A DNA stretch of 64,000 bases from Piper betle (GCA_033002965.1 JAURVB010013248.1:62001-126000), one strand, 5' to 3'; positions 22,880 to 35,600 are shown, counted from the stretch's first letter. Translations and numbers: made by a program. Notes: generated by a model not told the origin, from the letters alone.

Positions 22880-24303
22880 TCATTTGACTCCTGTAGCTTT
22901 GTGCCCCTTTGGAACAAGCCCTTTTTGTTATTCTTTTGATAGTCTTGATTTATTCATCCATTGCTTGCTTCCAACACGTGTCATATATAGCTTCTAGCTT
23001 TTTTAAAACGTAATGGTTAACTATTAACAAAAAGATAAAATAAAGTGAGATCATTCATTTTTTGAGTTATCTCATAAACATCATCAAGGGGCAGCCCCAA
23101 TGTTTGAATGCATGGCTTCTCGGCTGATGAGAAACATGGTAGAGTTGGATTTCTTGTAGGAATCTCCATATCTTCCAAATTTGTTGATGAACTCTCTCCT
23201 TATTCCTTGTTTTCTTGTTCCTTCTTATCTTCATCTTACTCTATAAGGGGAAGTATGTTTATAGGCTCCCCTTAGATTGTGCCAAATTCAAGTGCACATC
23301 TCTACTAATGATGATCTTTTTATTAATTGGATCATATAACTTATAAGTTTTGATCCTTACATCATAGCCAACAAAAATATATTTTATATTTTTATCATCA
23401 AATTTTCTTCTTCTAACATCAGGTGTATGTGCATATGCAATGCAACAAATAACTTTAAAATGTGACGCACCTAATTCTCTTCCTCTTCATGCCTCTTGAG
23501 GCATCTTTCTTCTTTGTATGCTACGTGCAGGACATCGATTTAGAAGGTAGGCGACATAATCTACCGCTACTCCCCAAAATTCTTTTGGCAAATTCATTGT
23601 TTCGAGCATGCTTCAAACCATATTGAAGATAGTTTGATTTATCTTTTCAGCTACTCCATTTTGTTGTGGTGAGTATAGACCTGTCAATTATCTCTTAATA
23701 CAATGTTCTACACAAAACCTTATAAAATCCTTTGACATGAGCTTATCACCTCTATTTAACCTCAAACTCTTAAGATAATAGTCACTTTCATTTTCTACAA
23801 AAGCTTTAAACTTCTTGAAACAACCAAAAACTTCAAATTTATTTTTAGGAGGTACACTCATGCCTTTCTACTATAATCATCAATAGAAGTAAAAAAATAT
23901 TTATTCTCGCCAAGTAATGCAAGAACAATATGACCACCTACATCGGTATGAACAAGTTGTAGTGACCTTGTACCTCTTCAAGATGCTTCCTTCTGAAATA
24001 GGCTTTGATGATGTTTGTCTAACATGCATCCTTCACATAATTATCTCGGGTGATGTATGGAGCACAATCCTTTCACCATATTATGAGTGGATAATAATTT
24101 GAGATCATCAATGTTAACATGCTCAAATCTTAAATGCCAAAGCTAAGATGTATCCTTTGAACATGCTTGCAAACATTTCAAAGATGCATAATTCAAATTT
24201 AATTAAAACATCTTATTTTTTGTCATCGCTACCTTAGCAATCAACTGATTTTCTTTGTTTCTAATGTTCCAATGCATATCTTTCATTGTAATTTGGTAGT
24301 ATT

Positions 24304-25431
24304 TTAAAGTTCTCCCAAACTAATAATCTTAGTTTTCATGTCACGAACATAGTAGACATTTGAAATCAGTTGATGACTGTCATTCTTTGTTTGAATAAGG
24401 ATGTTTCCTTTACCATGAACATTAATTTTTGAAGCATCATCAAAAGAAACATGACCATTTACCTTTTCATTAAGGTCCACAAAAGGTCCTTCTTCCCACA
24501 CATATGATTGTTTGCTCTAGTGTCAAGGTACTATGTTTCTTGTTTATCCTTATCTCCATCCTTAGAGGCCAAAAGAACTATATCTACATTATCTTGCTCT
24601 TTCACATAATTGATTTTCTCTATAACATCATTGTGAGGATTGTTCCAACATTCACGAGCATAATGTTCATTCTTTTTATAATTTAAACATTGTATATAAT
24701 ACTTACTGTTTCTTTGTCCACATCCTCTTCCAAAACCTTCTTTTCCATAACCTACTCTTCCACGTGCTTTCGCATAGTTGGAGAAAGTGAATCTCTCCTC
24801 ATAATTCTGAAAATTTCTACCACCTTGTCCACCACATCCTTCACCATGTCCTCGTCCTCGACCTCGACCTCGACCTTGGCCTTGTCCTCTTCCTCTTTGA
24901 TTTGCTACATTGTCTAATGTTTTTTGATCCTCTCTTATTGATAGTTTGGATTAAAGAGCTTGTGAAACATTATCTTCCTTCCTCATCAGTAACTTTGTTC
25001 ATTGTCTTGTAAAGAACCCATTAATGCATCCACAGTCATGGTTTAGTCATGGTTTCCAAATCCTTCGATTCTTCAATGGCTACTACAATATAATCTAACT
25101 TGGAATCCGATGATCTTAAAATCTTCTATCACGAAAATGTTGATCAAAGTTTCACCATTCCTCCTTAATTGATTGACAATGGTAAAACGCTTGTAAAATA
25201 ATAAAAAACAGATTCATTTTCCTTCATATGTAGTAATTCAAACTCACCTCTTAATGTTTGAAGACGAATTTTCTTCATATTTTCCTTCCCTTCTCCAAAA
25301 TTATGCAAAATCTCCCAAGCATCTTTGGAAGTTGCTATATTTCCTACTTTCTTAAATACTCTTTTACCTATCGCTTGATAGATAATGAATAGAGCTTTCT
25401 TGTTTCTCTTCCTCAGATCTTGCAAAGTCAC
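24304..25431 (-). pseudogene. Copia gag and GAG-pre-integrase fragments
   Basis: 25431-25165 is gag of the UBN2 type, with LRKRNKKALFIIYQAI, DAWEILHNFGEG and KIRLQTLRGEFELL. 24501-24304 is the GAG-pre-integrase segment, with FDDASKINVHGKGN, ISNVYYVRDMKTKIISLGEL and weak similarity to family consensus beyond that. Between them is an Arg/Gly-rich region. The pieces lie in different frames. Confidence 0.8.
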
Positions 25432-25617
25432 CTCTTTCTGATCCGTCGAAGTGGGTTTATCTTTAGACTCCGTGTACCATTTATCTATAAGGTCTCACAT
25501 ATCTTGGGAACCTAGTAAAGAAGCCTTCATTTGGATACTTCAATTCTCATGATTCTCTTTACTAAGACGGGGAACTTGGAATTGTATCAAATTAAACATG
25601 GCTCTAGATACCACTTG

Positions 25618-25861
25618 TGTGATAGATATTTGGAAATAAGAATATAGAGGAAGGATATAACTTAACTCCAATAATTGTTTACTAATGGACAACTTGAATA
25701 ACTTAATGACTTGATGACTTGAACAATAATATACCCAAGAGGATATTTATAGGCCTTAAAGATCATCTTAAACATTAACTTTTAATGTATATTTATAGAC
25801 TTCAAAAATTTATGTGGCTTTCAAATATCAAGAAATAACAAATTAGGCTTAGTTTTCAACA
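25618..25861 (-). repeat. 5' LTR of the copia element
   Basis: About 244 bp, the partner of 21244-21482, with the primer-site sequence immediately to its left (on the plus strand GGCTCTAGATACCAC). Confidence 0.9.
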
Positions 25862-26395
25862 GAGGGAAGGGTGGCGGTGGCTAGGGAGGAGGGAAGGAGG
25901 AAAATGGGAAGAAAAAGGGGCGGCAAGGAGGGTTTTCACCCTCCCTACCGGCAACACCAACGCCACAGCTCTGAGGCCTAAATGTCGTGCCGATCAGCCC
26001 AGAACTGGGCAACACAAGGGGAAAATGAGGAAGGAAGAGAAGGGGAAAAGTGGGGAAAGGGAGAGACTCGAGACTGCTTCTGTGACACACCCAGGGCTAA
26101 GGTATGTCTGAATACATGTGACCTAACTCTAAACCTAACGCGATACAAAAGAGGGACACGCATAAAACACAACCCCACTCTATACAACATAGTCAAACGA
26201 AACACAAACCACCTACTTGGCAATTGGAGCCGACGGAAAAACTTGACAACAGACACGCTTAATGTCAGAGCCCAAAATAATAGACAAGGATCCTCCAAGC
26301 ACCAAAACCGATCAAACTGGATCGACCGCATGCTATTCGGTTCGAGCCAACAACAAATCACACATAAAGCATTAGGCTCATAGGTTGGGTTTTAC
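25862..26395 (-). mobile_element. LTR-like fragment in minus orientation
   Basis: On the minus strand it begins TGTAAAACCCAACC at 26395, the same start motif as the LTR at 57165, and runs into a pyrimidine-rich, GC-rich leader (CTCCCTTTCCCCACTTTTCC) like those at 57605 and 59702. It therefore looks like the 5' part of an LTR whose leader was hit by the copia insertion and continues at 21243 leftwards. No coding sequence is supported; the overlapping ORFs on both strands are incidental. Confidence 0.45.
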
Positions 26396-26419
26396 ACATG
26401 CGTCGACACAAAGTTAGCC

Positions 26420-27380
26420 ATAGATGTCACAAATCCAATGTATTTTATATGAGTGTAATCAAGTCAAGATAGCTTAAACATAAGACGTGTTATTTTAAAT
26501 AAGTACTTAGTTTATATTAAATAATACTTTCATGAGCTAAGAACCAAGTTTGAGTACATGATTGTTTGACTCGGCTCAGCTTAAAATTTGAGCTCGATGC
26601 ATTCGGGGTTGATAAAATATTCACTTAATTCTAATTTTACACCTAATTTCCTACTATTTACAATTGGATAACTATACAAATTTTTTTAATAAAAAATCCA
26701 ATTTTTATGAATGAAAATTTTTTAATATAAGAAGTAAATTTGAAGCTAGTAGAATTATCAAAAAGCTCTCTAGCTTGGCTTGAAACTTGTTCAGTTAAGC
26801 ATGAACCAAATTTGAACATTTAGACTGATTTTCAAACCTCGCAATCTCAACATATAATTTTATTTTAAATCAAGCTTGAGCAAAATAATTTCATAATTTG
26901 GGGTTCGTATCGGTCGGGTTTGATCAGGTATTGCCTAAACCAAACCTACCATTTAAGCTAAATTTATAAACTAAACCCAATCATTTACCATGTACACAAA
27001 ACCAAACCCCACCATGTGTTCAACGGGTACCCATTTAACTATTAAAACTACATGATTGAAAAAAATTTAAACTATATAATAATAATTCGTGTTCTAAAAG
27101 GTGAAGCTAAGTAAAAAAATATTTTAAAAATATAAATGAGATATTTGATAATTGTATTAATAAATATTAGTTTTAAAAATTAATGAGGTATTAATCTTCA
27201 TAATAAAAAATGTAATATAAGAATCATGTATTGGGTGCTGGTCGGGTATCGGTACCTGTCTTTATAACCAAGTATCCATCTCTCTCAGATCAAATCTTAT
27301 TATTAATTATTCAAAACCTTACTATTAGGGTTTGGTCTAGTTGGGTTTTACGGGTACCCGACTCAATAGGCACCTTATTC
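26420..27380. other. Non-coding repeats with GGGTACCC/CTCGA-rich phrases, possible DNA-transposon remnants
   Basis: 26560-26830 contains GCTCGGCTCAGC/AGCTTGGCTTGAAACTTG phrases, and 26900-27365 contains TTCGTATCGGTCGGGTTTG and, in inverted sense, TTTTACGGGTACCCGA. Such motifs are common in plant non-autonomous hAT-like repeats. No TIR pair could be fixed by eye. No gene. Confidence 0.35.
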
Positions 27381-27730
27381 ATACGAGTAGTGATGGATGC
27401 CATTTGTCCGTCAGTTCATCCATGCCATGCTATTAATAGGCTAATGAACCTTTTTAAAGAGCCGTATGACATGGACATGGCTATGCATATAATTTTTTGT
27501 CCAGATAATAATTGGACATGACGGTGGGCATAAGCATGTGTGTCCGCTATTTTCCATGTCTATTAACAATTAATAAAGAATATACATTTATAAAAGATTT
27601 GTCATTAATCACATGTATCTGTTGATGTTGTGCTAGGTATCTGTTGATGGGATTAAAACATTATTAGATTTATTAATTTTATTATGAGCATGTTATTTTG
27701 TTCTATTTTCAGTTAATCAATCTGCTTCTA

Positions 27731-28213
27731 TGATTTCTACCAACATCAATTCAGTTCCAATGCTTAAAGATAATTTTAAGGATTGGAAAGAAAGTGTAAT
27801 GATTATTCTCGACTGCATAGATCTTAACCTTGCATTAAGGACTGAACAACTTGCTTCTCTTAATGACAAAAGTTCCATTAAAGAAAAACAAGACATTGAG
27901 AAGTGGGAATGTTCAAACAAGATAGGATTTATTGTCCATTATTGATAATATTCTAAGACCACTTAAGATATTTTGTGATAATCAATCTGCAGTATTATAT
28001 TCAAATAACAACAAGAGCTCATCTAAATCAAAACATTTAGAGATCAAGTTCCTTGTTGTGAAAGAAAGAGTTCAGAGTGGTAAAGTCTCTATAGAGCTTA
28101 TTGGAACAAACTCCATGGTTACGGATCCGCTTACTAAAAGTTTACCACCCAAACATTTTCATGAGCATGTTGCTCATATGGGTGTTATATCATTTGATGA
28201 TATGCTACTTTAG
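27731..28213 (+). pseudogene. Internally deleted Ty1-copia fragment (gag start joined to RNase H end)
   Basis: 27731-27945 reads as the N-terminal start of a copia gag (FKDWKESVMIILDCIDLNLA). It is followed immediately in another frame at 27935-28213 by the C-terminal end of copia RNase H and tail (ILRPLKIFCDNQSAVLYSNN; VSIELIGTNSMVTDPLTKSL; HEHVAHMGV). Everything between is missing. TAGTGGGAG at 28212-28220 is a copia-like polypurine site, so 3' LTR sequence should start near 28221. I could not pair it with an upstream LTR. Confidence 0.8.
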
Positions 28214-28912
28214 TGGGAGTTTGTATTTGGTTTAAGGTTCACTTTGTTTTGGTATTTTTGGTGATCTCATAAATTTGGACCAGTTGAAAATAGGCATGCT
28301 AGATCAAATTATATGTAATTTTCATGCTACACATCCATACTTGATCTATGTGATTTAATTATGTTGATGTATGTGACCATAACCTAAGGTGGTCAAGACT
28401 CTAGTTTCTCTTATGGCTTCAGGTACGTTTCCGCTATCTAGTTTATTTACTCGATGATTTGATATAAAATCTAATAAAGTCCAACAATAAATTCATCCTG
28501 TGCTTAAAGTCTAGGATTTAAAAATGGCTGGTTCTGGCTCCTCTGGCCATAAATCATGGTTTACTTTGTTGCCCTTGGCACCATTTACCATTGGTCAGTC
28601 GGTGCCTGAATTCAGATTTATTTCCCAATCTACAGGGCCCCTTTGAGTTTTACCCCATTACTCCAACAGTGATATTGCTGACAATTGGCTCCATATTCAT
28701 CCTCCTGTAGCTAAAAACAACCAACTTAAGTCTAGTTCGCTTGACGCTAATTTTCCATCTTTGGGACACGATTGTGTTTTTCCTTACGCTCAGGCTTCAA
28801 TGACTGCTAGTAGTTTGCGAGTGGTTGAAGCTGGACCATTTTATATAAAATATCATTTCCCCCTTGACAGATCAATTGATTATGGCCTTCCTCCTAGTTT
28901 GGTCAGCTCCTT

Positions 28913-29451
28913 TGTATTAATATTTGTTATTATGAATATTAATAATATATAGTCTATTGTCACACTCGAAATACTAAAGGAATCTCGAGATATCAAACAG
29001 AAGTGACTGTTTATTGTTCTATGGAAGATGAAGGGCCTCAAACCATCTCTATAAATAGGAACTCATTTACCTCATTAAAAAACAAGACAAGAGAAGACAT
29101 GATGTGAGAGAAAAAAGAAAAAAATATATAGAAATAATAAGAAGGATCAATATTATTCACCAGTTTAATCTTATACAGAGTATTGAGAGAGAGAAATCTT
29201 GTAATTTCAATCGTATAGGTTGAGTGAGTAATCTTCTTATACATCCATATATGTTTGACGGTTGTAATTTTTGGTTGAAGTAGTGAATTGTTCATTGTGG
29301 TCCCATGGTTTTTGACTCTCGAGAAAAAGGAGAGTTTTCCACGTTAAATCTTTGTTCTTTTGGTTTTGTTTTATTCTATTTCTTAGGCATTATTTTCCCA
29401 TATCTTGTATTCACTTGTATTGATCTCCAACTTTGGGGATTTTTCTCAACA
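28913..29451 (+). repeat. 5' LTR
   Basis: Starts near TGTATTAATATTTGTTATTA and ends GGGGATTTTTCTCAACA. It contains CTCTATAAATAGGAAC (about 29048-29063), a TATA-like promoter motif. The exact left boundary is uncertain by about 12 bp. Confidence 0.8.
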
Positions 29452-29644
29452 ATTGATGCCTTCTGTGGGAAATTTGGGTCTCATTAAATTGGATCTTGAT
29501 TTGAGTGGGAGTCATGGCAGACACTTCCTAGACTGGGAAAATTGAAAAAAGTGATGGACTAAATTATCAATGGTAGAGGATGCAGATTAAGGATCATTTA
29601 TACGAGAAGCAATTACATCAAACACTTGTAGGTACCAAGCCATA

Positions 29645-31089
29645 TATTAATCAATCATTTGGAGTGGTGATAGATGCTTCAGAAAGAGCAGTGGGTGGTC
29701 AATTGCAGCAGGAAGCCGTGGTGCATTGTCTAAGAGTATGGTAGGTTTGCTTGTTGGGATCTGAGTTCATTGTCATTATGGATAATATAGCTAACACATT
29801 CTTCAGGACCCGCAAGAAGAAATCTCTGAGACAAGCAAGGTGATCTCGAGGATAAGAAGTTGGTTGACAGAGTCAGCAGGGGATGGACTCGCATGTATTG
29901 GTTAGATGATGAATTAGTCTATGCTAGTGGGGGTCGGCTATGTGTCCCTACGGGTAGACTAAGACGAAAGCTTAGAGAGGAGTCCCATGATTCCCAATGG
30001 GTAAGATATCCAGATCCTGTCTGGTGGGTCAACACGATAAGGTGGAGAGAAGGTAAGAGTTTGGGTTGCTGCAGCCACTACCTACACCTTCGAGACCATG
30101 GAGCTCAGTCTCAATGGACTTGGTGTTCGGATTCCCTAGAGTGAAGGGAATGTCAGTAAGGTTAGTGGATCAGTTTTCTAAGTGCTCATATTCACAGCAA
30201 TACCACAAGGGTGCTCGACCGAGACTACTACCGAATGGTTCTTTAGGAACGTGAGGAAGTACTATGATCCCGACCAACATTGTTTTAGTTAACCATTCTT
30301 AGTGATTCTTAGTCTAACGAGCAGACTGAGAGGGCGAATGTATTAAGGCATTTCATCATAGCCAGCCAGAGGAACTGGTTGGAACTTCTTAAGGCGGCAC
30401 AATTTTGTTATAAATTGCATCATTATTTAGCTATGGGGCTTTGTCCTTTTGAAGTTGCTTCGAGCTACCAACCTCTTATACCACTAGAGGTTGCTCCACA
30501 AGGAGGTGGAGTACGGTGTCCAGTTGCACAAGATGTAGTGGATTCATTGGCCGAGGCAACAAGCAAAATGAAGAGATATGCTGATTCGAGGGCATTATCA
30601 TTTAGCATGTGGGACAACGTAAAGCTAAAGCTCACGCCACTGATTTGGCAAAAAATCAGACGTATCGAGGTGCATCAGGTATTGGTGCAAAGGTACGATG
30701 GGCCTTATGAGGTGGAGAAGGTACAGGGGTATAAGCTTCACCCAGTTTTCCGTGTTACTTTTCTCGAACCTTTCTATGACAATTTGGTCAATCCGAGGAG
30801 AACTTGTTTGAAGAGAGCTCCCCCTAACGTCCGGCAACAATTTGGGAAAAATAGAGAGAGGATTTTGGAGTATAGGCACGTTAGCCTGGGGACTTCAAAG
30901 GAATGGATGAGTGTCTTATCAAGCGGATGGGGGAACCGAGAAGCGAGGCTAGCTAGGAAAAGGAGAGGGGCTTGTGGCAATTGGAGAGCAAGACAAGAAG
31001 TATTGGGCAGGGCTAAACCCTCCGATGAGGACATCAAGTCTCATTGGTGGGGAGGACTGTCAGTAGCCGTGGGACATGCTAGTAGCTAA
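29645..31089 (+). pseudogene. Ty3-gypsy pol fragments nested in the copia-type element
   Basis: In order: RNase H start (VVIDASERAVGGQLQQE, about 29668); the pre-integrase segment 29860-30000 (YWLDDELVYASGGRLCVPTG, then a RKLREESHD motif); integrase 30066-30140 (LQPLPTPSRPWSSVSMDLVF, GFPRVKGMS); then 30379-31089 with the integrase C-terminal part (RYADSRALSFSMWD, LKLTPLIWQKI, RYDGPYEVEKV, LHPVFRVTFLEPFYDN). This order and these motifs are those of plant chromovirus-type gypsy elements. No reverse transcriptase is present and stops interrupt the frame. Gypsy LTRs were not found here. Confidence 0.8.
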
Positions 31090-32036
31090 GGTTTGGTGGT
31101 TGTTCCTAGTCATCCTGCATCCAAGACGGGTAGTCAGTGTTATCCGAGGGGTGGAAATAACTTATTAGTGTTAATCTGTGTTAGAGTTGCAGGCAAAGAT
31201 TAAGCTGTAGTGCATGGAGCGTGTTGGGTGACTAAGGCATACTAGCGAGTTCTAGGATTTGGAACAAACAAAGTACCATTAGAATGGTCAGTAAGAATAT
31301 CGAGCATGTGGGTATCAGCATCGAGGAAACCTCAGAACCGTGATGGGTTCTAGGTTGCGAGTTTGAGGGGTGTGATGACCGAACACCGGGCCGAGTGCAT
31401 ATCGGCAGAGCGAGGTTAATGATCGAGCTGACTGATATAAATACCAGGCGTGCTGAGATGAGCACTGTAGCAGTATGTGGGCAAACATGGGTGCATGGAC
31501 GTGACAGAGCAAATTACCAGGATTACGGTATTTGGGTCGAGTTGATGAGCAGTGCCGCAATGCCGGTATTTGGAGCGTGCAGTTTACTAGAAGCGCCAAG
31601 AGAGGGGACTGCTGGCCGAGACTAGTTGGGTCGAACTAGGAGGGTTCGACCATGCAGCAAACATGCGCCAAAGGATATGTTTAGGTGGATTTGTCGATAA
31701 GGATGATGACGCTATTGATAGTTATCAAGATCAATCCTTAGCCAATGCTAGAGGTTGGTTGCAACTAACTCTAAAAGATATGCATGATTGACATGAAGAT
31801 AAGCCTCATTTGCGTGGAGATATGGATGCCAACGTCAGATGCAGGTTGATGGAGATGTGTATGTGATCTATTGAGAGTTATGGATAAACACGGAGATGTC
31901 TATATAAGGGGACGTCCTCTTGTGTAGAAAATAATAGAGAAAACTTGCACTAACATGTAAGTGAAGGACTTATGTAACGAACAAGTGGATGAAAAATTAG
32001 GACTGGTGTGTTCCAATTGGACTCTAAGTAGGAAAT

Positions 32037-32618
32037 TGTTAATAGTTGTTATTATGAATATTAATAATATATAGTTCATTGTCACACTCGGAATATTAAA
32101 CATAGGTGACTATTTGTTATTCTATGGAAGATGAAAGGCCTCAAACCATCTCTATAAATAGGAACTTATTTGCCTCATTTAAAAACAAGACAACCTCATT
32201 TAAAAACAAAACAAGAGAAGATGGATGTGAGAGAAAAAAGAAAAAGGCATATATAGATAAGAGGATAGATCAATATTATTCACCAATTAAGTTTAATCTT
32301 ATACAGAGTATTGGGTATTGGGAAAGAGAAATTTTATCTTATACAGAGTATTGAAAGAGAGAAATCTTATAATTTCAATAGTATAGGTTGAGTAAGTAAT
32401 CTTCTTGCACATCTTTATATGTTTGACGGCTATAATCTTTGGTTGAAGTAGTGAATTGTTCATTATGGTCCCGTAGTTTTTGACTCTCAAGAAAAGAAAG
32501 ATTTTTCACGTTAAATCTATGTTCGTTTGGTTTTGTTTTATTTTATTTCTCAGGCATTATTTTCTCGTATCTTGTGTTCGTTGTTGTTAATCTCCAAATT
32601 TGGGGATTTTTTTCAACA
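32037..32618 (+). repeat. 3' LTR with two internal duplications
   Basis: Aligns with 28913-29451 throughout but is about 40 bp longer. A CCTCATTTAAAAACAA unit is present twice (about 32174 and 32195), and CTTATACAGAGTATTG occurs twice (about 32297 and 32338). Ends GGGGATTTTTTTCAACA. Confidence 0.8.
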
Positions 32619-35600
32619 CTTTGGTGACAAGTGCTATTAGGCCCTTAGGATGGGAGCTCTGGTGGGAAAAATGTTGAACCTAGTGTGTTTATGCATCATT
32701 TTGGGAAAAATTCAAAGGAAAAATGCCCATCTCTGCAAAAGGAGGATCACAAGGTAAAGTTTCTGATTATCTGTTGATGCATTATTCTGGTGGTTACTCT
32801 GGGCCTTGGAACTTCAAATTTTATACTTTTATAATGGCAACTCTAGGATAAGATTAATTTAATTATTTTTTTATCACAAAGGTACTAGCGGAGATCTCTT
32901 GCGTGTTTTGAGATCATATTGATTTTTTTGCTTATTCTAAATTTAAAAAGGAAAAGTCATTTGTACTGCATTAAACATTGCCCTTGATTTATTTTTTATT
33001 TTAGTATTATTACCTTTTCTCTGTTGTCAGTTTTTTATGTAGGTGGTAGTAATAGTTTGCGAAGTCTAAATAAACTTTAGCGTCTTTTATCATGAATATT
33101 ACCGGATTTTGAGGAGTTAGCAAACCTGGTTTTTGCATGGAGCAAGTCATCTGTCTTCAACTTTTCCTGTGCTATTTTTTTATTGAGCATTCAGAAATGG
33201 AAACATAAAGCTTTTAAAATGTGTCCCCAGTTTGAAGCTTGATGCATTTAGAACATGAAGTCAAGTAAAATAAATGATAGATGTTATCTGTGTCAGGTTG
33301 TGCATCTCGCCCTTCTCTATTGTGTAAACCAATCTCTTCTTTCTTTAAAATGTTCAGCTTGCATTCCAAACTCGTGCCTACTTGTTTGCATCTTAGTGAT
33401 CTGGTATACAACATAGGCAAAGTATGCTTAAATTTTATTTGCTTGTTGTCAATAATAGAAGTTCATTTAACTTATCTTTTGAGTTGGTTTTTAGAAGCAA
33501 ATTGATATTTTCCATTTTTTATAGGATTCAGTTTGTTCAAAGAAAATCTAAGCTTTTGGGAGGGGAAATCAGAATCATTATCAAACAATGATAAAATGGG
33601 TCTCACTATTAGTGATGATGTAGGTTGCTTATGTTCAACGAAAGAAAACAGCACTGGTGTTTTAGCTTGCAAAGTCCCAGATCAACTCTTAAATTCTGGT
33701 ATAGAAGAGAGCACTGGATTTTCATCTATTAAAATGGCTAAATCATGTGAACTGCAAACTGGCGTCCTCAAAGATAGTTCTTTCTCTCGCTTGTCTTTTC
33801 CTTTGGTGTCCATGACAGACCGGGGTCCCTTAAACCCATTGACTGCCTCATGTGGTACTCGTCAGCAAGTTAACTTGAAGCCTGTGGAATCTGCAATTTC
33901 CAAGACAAGTTCTTCTCTGACCTTGTTCAACCCTGAAAGTAACAACGATACAACTTTTCAGAAGGGGCCAACAGTTTTTTCTTGGAATATTCAAGAATGT
34001 GCTGCACTTCCAGGATCTAACCAAAGCGGGGCTGATGAACAGAAGACTGGCAGCCAGATTCTGAAAATTGGCGGGAAAGATGTCGTGAAAGGAAAAATTG
34101 ACGAGAAAGAAATGTCCTTCAGCGCTTCATCAAGTAATAATCGCAAATTAGAGATTGTGTCCTTGAATCAACCGAACTTATCCACTTTTACATCCGGCAA
34201 TGATTTGCCTGTCCGAAGTTCAACTGAAGTCTCTGATCAGTCGAATCATGCTGTTGATTCATCCTGTTGGAAGGGAGCTCCCTTCCTCATCTCCTTTTTT
34301 ATCAACTGTCAGAACTTCAGAGGAACGCTCTGCTGTTGACTTGGAAGTTATTAGTTCACCAAAATTTTCTGGGAAGTGTTGTCAAGAACGAAAATACAAA
34401 TGTGGAAGTTACTTGTTCAAAAACTAATATTTGTGTTGAGCCTTCTGGTGTTTGGGATTCTATAACTTGCCATGTGCTTCCAGGGACTGCTAACAGTAAT
34501 TTAGACCTTGAAACCGCAAGCTCACCTTTGAATTTGCAGACAAATGTTGATACAATCAGACTCAGTAATTGTCCTCAGACATCTGAATGTTTTGAATCCA
34601 ATGTTGGCAATCTGCCACCTCTGGAATTAAAGGCTAATGATATTGTTGACCTTATTTGTAACCTCTTCAAGCTTCTTTGTTCAAGTCAACAGTCTTCCTT
34701 GAATACAGTAAAAGATGAAGATTATGAAAATTTTCAGCTCACAGTTGAAAACCTCAGTTCTTGCTTATCAGCGACGAAAATGGATGATAAACTTGGTTGT
34801 CTTATGATTGCGGCAAAATTGCCATTCCTTTCAAACTGGTATGCTGTTTAATTTATTATGAGTTAATCATTCATTAAAAGGTTTCTATAAACATCATGGT
34901 TCTGATAAAATTTTTCATTATTAATGCCTTCGCGCCAATTAATTTGTTATATTTTTATTTTTATTTTCAAATGTACATGATAGAAGTAGATTTTCTATGG
35001 GTAGGTGTCATTTACTTCTCACTGAATTATATGGCATAGTCTTGTCTGAAAATATTTTAGTATATTGTAGGGGCTGATAATGTTTCCCGGAGAGGTGATT
35101 TTTTGATAATGGTAGGAGTTTTAATTGGTTTTTTATACCAAATACAACAGAAAGGCAACTTCAACTTCCTATAACCACCGTAAAATCAACAATTATCAAT
35201 TTTCATCACAGGGAAATATCATTGCCCTATAGATTTTCAACTTGGTTAAACACTTTTGAAGATCACGTTGCACTTAGCTAGGTCGTTATAGATTACTTTT
35301 GAATAAAGGCAAGAGTTTTTAATTTCTGTTATTTAAAACTTCAATGAAGTGTGTTTTGTGAGAAACAAAAAGGAGGAAAAAATATGTTTATAGCTTTTAA
35401 GGTTGAATGTTGGAGTTGTCCTAGATCTAATTCTAAGGAGGATACCAAGACCAATCAACGCTCACATTTAGATGGATTTTCGTCTTGGCTGAAAGTCCTG
35501 AACTATTTCTAGGACTGACTCACTTTAATTTGCAGAATTTTGGATCTCAAAATTCTGAAGTTTGTTCTAAGATAAAGTTCATTGCCACGAAAGATCCTAA

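Larger units (their letters stand above)
21244..25861 (-). mobile_element. Ty1-copia LTR retrotransposon, complete ends, coding decayed
   Basis: LTRs (TG...CA) lie at both ends. The 5' LTR is at the right (25618-25861), followed by a GTGGTATCTAGAGCC-type initiator-Met primer site, and a polypurine AAGGGAGTGA lies at the left beside the 3' LTR (21483-21494). Domains in copia order on the minus strand: gag near 25600-25165; Arg/Gly-rich stretch near 24900-24830; GAG-pre-integrase 24501-24304; integrase about 24100-23000, with a PQQNGVAEK motif near 23680 and an internal stop; reverse transcriptase 22879-22045; RNase H 21937-21737 (CEAEYVA). Stops and frameshifts separate these pieces, so the copy cannot encode its own proteins. 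Flanking 5-mers (TATTG and GAGGG) do not match, so the target-site duplication is lost. Confidence 0.9.
28913..32618 (+). mobile_element. LTR retrotransposon with chimeric copia/gypsy interior
   Basis: LTRs are at about 28913-29451 and 32037-32618. The left LTR is followed directly by ATTGATGCCTTCTGTGGGAA at the primer-site position. The interior starts with a copia-type gag opening at 29514 (then stop; IEKSDGLNYQW, IKDHLYEKQLHQTL). It then switches near 29640 to Ty3-gypsy pol sequence that runs to about 31100. AAGTAGGAAATT (32026-32037) is a plausible decayed polypurine tract before the right LTR. CTTTG at 28910-28914 and 32619-32623 may be the target-site duplication. It sits inside the gene remnant at 28524-36480. 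Confidence 0.75.

Noticed and set aside
26042..26361. Opposed ORFs near 25978-26383
   Set aside because: They lie inside an LTR-like fragment and have no family features.
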